Assembly: GCA_036268375.1 (NCBI GenBank) | Contig: DATAUH010000027.1 | Coordinates: forward strand, 1-10,894 | Source: PALSA-243 sp036268375 | GTDB lineage: Bacteria > Acidobacteriota > Terriglobia > Bryobacterales > Bryobacteraceae | Reading direction: 5' to 3' | DNA length: 10,894 nt | Shown here: positions 7,657-10,894 of the stretch, in pieces | Layout: each line of letters opens with the position of its first letter | How positions within the stretch are numbered: the first letter of the stretch is position 1 | The notes under the pieces: generated by a model | Told to the model about the DNA's origin: nothing | Seen by the model: only the letters and a program-made list of their open reading frames with translations | Databases searched by the model: none | Translations under genes and position numbers: made by a program

Positions 7657-7670
7657 GGGCGGGCGAAAAC

Positions 7671-9152
7671 CTACTGCTGCGGAGGAGCCGGATGCCAATG
7701 CGCGCCGTCGGCGCTCAGCATCACCACGCCTTTGGCCGTCGTTAGGCGGAACTGATCCGCGCCTGCGGTGAGCGGCTGCGGCAACGTCTCCAGTTTGACT
7801 GCGCCGCCTTCCCAATTCGGCGTCACTGCCTTCCAAGTGCGGCCTGAGTCCACACTGTAGAAAAGCCCGCCCGCCGAATCCGCCGCCACTACGATGCTGA
7901 CTGCAGATGCGCTCGTGACGATGGGAAGTTTGCTGGGGAGAGGCGCGAGCGCCGTCACCGCCGGACCGAAGCCGCGGGCCGCTGCAAAGCCCCGCAAGAC
8001 CTTAGCGGATCTCGCCGCTTGCGTCTCCGGGTTGGCGGCCGCTGATACCTCGATGGTCTCCGTAACCGCACCCACTTGCAGCACCGGCGCCACCTTCGCG
8101 ACATCTTTCGGCTGCAGTTCGATGCGCCCCAAAGCAGGCTGGAACCCCGCTGCCTGTATGCGCAGTTGATACTGCCCGGCATTTACCGCCGGCAGTTCGA
8201 ATTTCCCACCTGCGTCCGTGTGCGTCGCGCTCGCGGGCACTCCATTGGATTGGCTGAGCGCTACCGTCGCATTCGGAACCGGCCCGCCCGTCGCATCCAC
8301 AACCGATCCGCTGATTTGCGACAGCTCATCCTCGGCACGCCCATCGTGCTGAACGCTGAGGCGCAGCGGTCCGGCAACCAGCCGCGAGGCCGGCGCTTGA
8401 TCCAGTGACATGCGCGGCGCCAGGAGCGCACTCGCGGAGGACGCTCCCGCCGTACCCGCAAGTGGCGTAGGGGCAGGCTGTGGCGCGGCGGCAGATAACG
8501 GCGCTTGAGGCAACGGGCTCATTGATGCAACGGCCTGCCCTGCGGCGACTGCCTGACTAGGAGCGACTGCCCGCCCCCCACGGCCGCCACCTCCCCCTCC
8601 GGAAGCGTTCGGTGGTTGGGGAGAATCGATCGATATTGCAGGCGTCGAGGCCTTCGAGCTAAGCACGCGGTCTTCCGGCGGGACTGCCGGCGGTTCACGC
8701 TTCGCCCGCGCAGGACCGCTCGCCCGCGAACTCTCCGGCTTGGCCGGCGGCGGTTGGAACTCAGGGCTCTTGCTCGATGGCCTGACTTCCACGTTTGGCG
8801 CCGCGGGACTCATCTCTGCCGTTGAGGCGACTGTAGCCGCTTGGTCAAAAGCCGCGGGCTTACGATGCAGCGATGCGGTGACGATCAGCGCGCAAGCCGC
8901 GGCTGCGCCCACCAATCCGGCAGGCAAATACCAGCGCCGCCACCATGGGACAGGGGTCGGGACTATTGGCGCAGGTCTACGCTCCGGAGCAACTTCCGGC
9001 TCCTGCGCCAGGAACACCACCTCCCGGCACTGATCGCAGGCTGCGAAGTGCGCCAGGCACTCCTGCCGCTCATGCTCCGCCAGCGCGCCCTCCAGGAACG
9101 CGCTCAGCACATCCGCATCGGGATGCGCGCCGGATTGGAACGGAACGCTCAT
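7671..9152 (-). CDS. Membrane anti-sigma-like protein: zinc-finger, carboxypeptidase-regulatory-like and BNR-like segments
   Basis: A 493-residue single-pass membrane protein. Residues 10-45 are an anti-sigma zinc-finger (zf-HC2/ZAS) with His35, Cys39 and Cys42 in the HxxxCxxC pattern. In known members this domain holds an ECF sigma factor inactive in the cytoplasm. A membrane helix follows (about 75-95, after WWRRWYLP). Then comes a Pro/Ala/Ser-rich linker of about 180 residues with six glycines at 185-190. Outside the cell there is a carboxypeptidase-regulatory-like domain (280-370; starts ISGSVVDATGGPVPNATV, ends VGAVTETIEVSA as in TonB receptors). The end carries a BNR/YCF48-like segment with YSVDSGRTWKAVTP (432-445) and a weaker second copy, LSADGAHWHP (479-488). 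The start at ATG 9152 overlaps the sigma stop as ATGA, so translation is probably coupled; GGGGAG at 9161-9166 lies eight bases upstream. Function as anti-sigma is inferred from domain and position; the external ligand is unknown. Confidence 0.85.
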   Translation of the reverse strand: MSVPFQSGAHPDADVLSAFLEGALAEHERQECLAHFAACDQCREVVFLAQEPEVAPERRPAPIVPTPVPWWRRWYLPAGLVGAAAACALIVTASLHRKPAAFDQAATVASTAEMSPAAPNVEVRPSSKSPEFQPPPAKPESSRASGPARAKREPPAVPPEDRVLSSKASTPAISIDSPQPPNASGGGGGGRGGRAVAPSQAVAAGQAVASMSPLPQAPLSAAAPQPAPTPLAGTAGASSASALLAPRMSLDQAPASRLVAGPLRLSVQHDGRAEDELSQISGSVVDATGGPVPNATVALSQSNGVPASATHTDAGGKFELPAVNAGQYQLRIQAAGFQPALGRIELQPKDVAKVAPVLQVGAVTETIEVSAAANPETQAARSAKVLRGFAAARGFGPAVTALAPLPSKLPIVTSASAVSIVVAADSAGGLFYSVDSGRTWKAVTPNWEGGAVKLETLPQPLTAGADQFRLTTAKGVVMLSADGAHWHPAPPQQ

Positions 9153-10096
9153 ACGCCAGGCTCCCCACTGCCCGCTACTTTAAGGAACGCGGAAGGTCGC
9201 GAAGCTTGCAGCAATCTCCGCAAATTTATATCGACGTAGCGCGGGTCGGTCCCCAAGGCCTCCTCCGCCGCCGCTTTGCTCATACCGGAGGACACAAGAT
9301 TTCGCAGCAGATCTTTGCGAATGCTGTCGGTCAACCGTTTGATGCGCCGGCTGATGGTGGCCTCATGTACGCGCAGTACGGCAGCAATGGCGAGCAGCGT
9401 CTGTCCATCTAAAAACCAAGCGGCCAGAATGAATCGCTCCTCTGCATCCAACGCTCCCAGAGCGGTTGCGAGCGCCGTGCCCAGCCGTTCCAGCAAGTCC
9501 ATTTGTGGCGGCCGGGTTTCCACGGGCGCGACCAACTGTTGATCTTCGAGCGGCGTCTCGCGATGGGTTTTGCGATGGCGATCCACATTGCGCTGCGCCA
9601 GGGTCGCCCGCAAGAAGCCCTTCAAAGAACCGCGTCCCGAGTAACTCGCGAGCGGAGATCGCCGCACGCCATCGCGCTCCGTCAGCCCGAACATTTCCGA
9701 GTACAGCGAATCCGCCAATTCTTCGCCCAGTGCCGCCGATCCGGTGATGCCGATTGCGGCCTGCGTCAGCGGCTCGCGATATTCACGCAGAAATTTCTGC
9801 CACGCCGCGTCGCGCCCCAATGCGCACGCTTGCGCCAAAGCCAATTCGCGCAACTGAAGCGAGCGCCAAAACGCCTCCATTTGCGGCTGCGAAGGTGTTG
9901 CGCTTGCAGGCTGCCCGTAGTTGTATTTCACGCCAACTGCCATGAGCGCCCGCGCCAGTTCTTGCTTCTCCAAATCGACCGATGCGCCATCGGCTTGCTG
10001 CCAGAGCTCATCGATCGGCGCACCGCTCGCGGCCGCGCCGTCGCTCAACGCCGCGTTCACGCCCAATTGCGCGGATTGTGGCGGAGCTATGTCCAC
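9149..10096 (-). CDS. ECF-like RNA polymerase sigma factor (sigma-70 family)
   Basis: A 315-residue sigma factor when started at GTG 10096. Residues about 85-180 resemble sigma region 2 (AWQKFLREYREPLTQAA at 98-114, then SLKGFLRATLAQRNVDRHRK). Residues about 203-268 are region 4, with LDAEERFILAAWFLDGQT and a helix-turn-helix ending VHEATISRRIKRL (243-255) that would read the -35 element. It lacks regions 1 and 3, as in ECF factors, but is longer than the usual 160-220 residues: an N-terminal extension of about 85 residues has no recognised domain, and a tail of about 45 residues follows region 4. The frame stays open to 10663, but that part is antisense to the methyltransferase and looks non-coding. 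GTG 10096 is the best start, with GGAG about 13 bases upstream and GAGAG adjoining, neither ideally placed. Its stop overlaps the anti-sigma start (ATGA). Many ECF factors control their own operon; that is inference here. Confidence 0.85.
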   Translation of the reverse strand: MDIAPPQSAQLGVNAALSDGAAASGAPIDELWQQADGASVDLEKQELARALMAVGVKYNYGQPASATPSQPQMEAFWRSLQLRELALAQACALGRDAAWQKFLREYREPLTQAAIGITGSAALGEELADSLYSEMFGLTERDGVRRSPLASYSGRGSLKGFLRATLAQRNVDRHRKTHRETPLEDQQLVAPVETRPPQMDLLERLGTALATALGALDAEERFILAAWFLDGQTLLAIAAVLRVHEATISRRIKRLTDSIRKDLLRNLVSSGMSKAAAEEALGTDPRYVDINLRRLLQASRPSAFLKVAGSGEPGV

Positions 10097-10180
10097 ACTC
10101 TCAACATACTCCAATCGCCGCAACGCGCCGCTTGCAGAACGGCCTCGCGCTGCTATCTTGATAGCGGCGGCATCGCACGG
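10097..10180. promoter_or_regulatory. Divergent promoter region of sigma and methyltransferase genes
   Basis: These 84 bp separate two divergent genes and should hold promoters for both, unless the sigma start lies elsewhere. I see no consensus -35/-10 pair. The region includes the 14-bp palindrome listed separately. The methyltransferase ATG has no strong ribosome site (bases just before it read GCACGG). Confidence 0.35.
10152..10165. promoter_or_regulatory. Perfect palindrome GCTATC-TT-GATAGC, possible operator
   Basis: Two perfect 6-bp half sites around a TT centre lie 15 bp upstream of the methyltransferase ATG and 55 bp from the sigma start. A dimeric regulator, or the methyltransferase itself acting on its own promoter, could bind here. 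A 6-bp inverted repeat may also occur by chance, so the call is modest. Confidence 0.35.
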
Positions 10181-10894
10181 ATGAGCGAGAGTAAACCGAC
10201 TTTTCTCGAATTTTTCGCCGGCGGCGGCATGGTCCGGCTCGGCCTGGGGCCGGCATGGCGCTGCACTTTCGCCAATGATATTTGCCAGAAGAAAGCAGCC
10301 TCCTATCGCGCTGCGTTCGGCGAAGGCGAATTGCGCGTCGCCGATGTCGAAACGCTCTCGTCGCAAGACGTTCCAGGACACCCCGATCTCGCCTGGGCAT
10401 CTTTTCCGTGCCAGGACCTCTCGCTGGCGGGCGCAGGCGCCGGACTCGCGGGTTCGCGCAGCGGCGCGTTCAAGCCGTTTTGGAAATTGATGCTCGATCT
10501 CGCCGCCGAAGGCCGGGCGCCGCGCGTCATCGTGCTCGAAAACGTCACCGGGGCGCTGACTTCGCACGGCGGACGCGATTTTGCTTACCTGCTGACAGCG
10601 CTCGCAGATGCCGGCTACCGCGCAGGCGCCTTGGTTATCGACGCAGCGCGCTTTCTGCCACAATCACGGCCGCGCTTATTCGTCATCGGCGCGCTCAGCG
10701 GCTCGATTCCGGACAACTGTTTCGCTAAGGAGCCTGCATTGCCCTGGCAACCGCACACGCTGCGCTCGGTTTTTACGCGTCTGAGTTCGCGCCTCCGCCG
10801 AAACTGGGTCTGGTGGCGCTTGCCGGAGCCGCCGGCGCCTCTGCGCAGCTTCGCCAGCCTGCTGGAGAGTGACGATCGCGTCGAATGGCACTCC
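10181..10894 (+). CDS. C5 cytosine-specific DNA methyltransferase (5' part only)
   Basis: The first 238 codons of a gene cut by the right edge. The enzyme would transfer a methyl group from S-adenosylmethionine to carbon 5 of cytosine in DNA. Visible family motifs: motif I at residues 8-22 (FLEFFAGGGMVRLGL, AdoMet binding); motif IV at 75-84 (FPCQDLSLAG) with catalytic Cys77; motif VI ENV at 120-122; motif VIII QSRPRLFVIG at 161-170. All key residues seen so far are intact. The target-recognition region begins around residue 175 and is incomplete; motifs IX-X lie outside. FFAGGGM differs from the common DLFAGIGG form but is known in this family. ATG 10181 places motif I at the expected distance from the N-terminus, though its ribosome site is weak. 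Whether it belongs to a restriction-modification system or is solitary cannot be told, since the downstream partner would be off the window. Confidence 0.93.
   Translation, partial: MSESKPTFLEFFAGGGMVRLGLGPAWRCTFANDICQKKAASYRAAFGEGELRVADVETLSSQDVPGHPDLAWASFPCQDLSLAGAGAGLAGSRSGAFKPFWKLMLDLAAEGRAPRVIVLENVTGALTSHGGRDFAYLLTALADAGYRAGALVIDAARFLPQSRPRLFVIGALSGSIPDNCFAKEPALPWQPHTLRSVFTRLSSRLRRNWVWWRLPEPPAPLRSFASLLESDDRVEWHS

Noticed and set aside
10097..10663. N-terminal extension of the sigma frame, open back to 10663 on the minus strand
   Set aside because: It is fully antisense to the well-supported methyltransferase from 10181 on, shows no sigma-like sequence, and is explained by GC-rich codon bias keeping the opposite frame open.
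1..10894. CRISPR arrays, tRNA or rRNA genes, insertion sequences
   Set aside because: No regularly spaced repeats, no cloverleaf or rRNA-like stretches, and no transposase or terminal inverted repeats were seen by reading both strands.

Overview
The window looks like chromosomal DNA from an Acidobacteriota bacterium, perhaps of the Solibacter/Bryobacter type. It is GC-rich. At the left edge it carries the front of a TonB-dependent receptor with an N-terminal carboxypeptidase-regulatory-like domain followed by the plug motif LPLNGRNF, a combination typical of that phylum. The same kind of beta-sandwich domain recurs in two further proteins of the window. Taxonomy is inferred from protein style only; there is no rRNA or other marker.

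Layout. (1) 1-1012, minus strand: a small exported Cys/His-rich protein (644-1012) followed by the start of the TonB-dependent receptor (1-547, cut by the window edge). (2) 1183-2103, plus strand: an isolated 306-aa protein with an HEGTH zinc-protease motif and a GTID motif seven residues later, resembling the aspzincin group of metallopeptidases but without a signal peptide. (3) 2104-2306: a short convergent intergenic stretch with an imperfect direct repeat ending in T6 tracts and two hairpins. (4) 2307-10096, minus strand: three genes read in the order ECF-like sigma factor, membrane anti-sigma-like protein, and giant alpha-2-macroglobulin. Sigma and anti-sigma overlap by ATGA; the macroglobulin follows after 99 bp. 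(5) 10181-10894, plus strand: the front of a C5 cytosine DNA methyltransferase, divergent from the sigma gene and cut by the right edge.

How the genes may work together. The three-gene minus-strand block is the centre of interest. A cytoplasmic sigma factor is translationally coupled to a one-pass membrane protein. That protein has a zinc-binding anti-sigma domain inside the cell and, outside, a long Pro/Ala linker, a receptor-like carboxypeptidase-regulatory domain and a short BNR-like segment. Downstream is a 1754-aa thioester macroglobulin with an intact CFEQ site, the kind of periplasmic protein thought to trap foreign proteases. It contains unusual insertions: a GspG-pseudopilin-like DxWGN...GPDG...DD module, a second carboxypeptidase-regulatory-like domain, and a Met-rich repeat with a Gly-rich run. 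A reasonable inference is an envelope-stress circuit in which the anti-sigma protein senses damage outside and releases the sigma factor to express the protease trap. This is untested.
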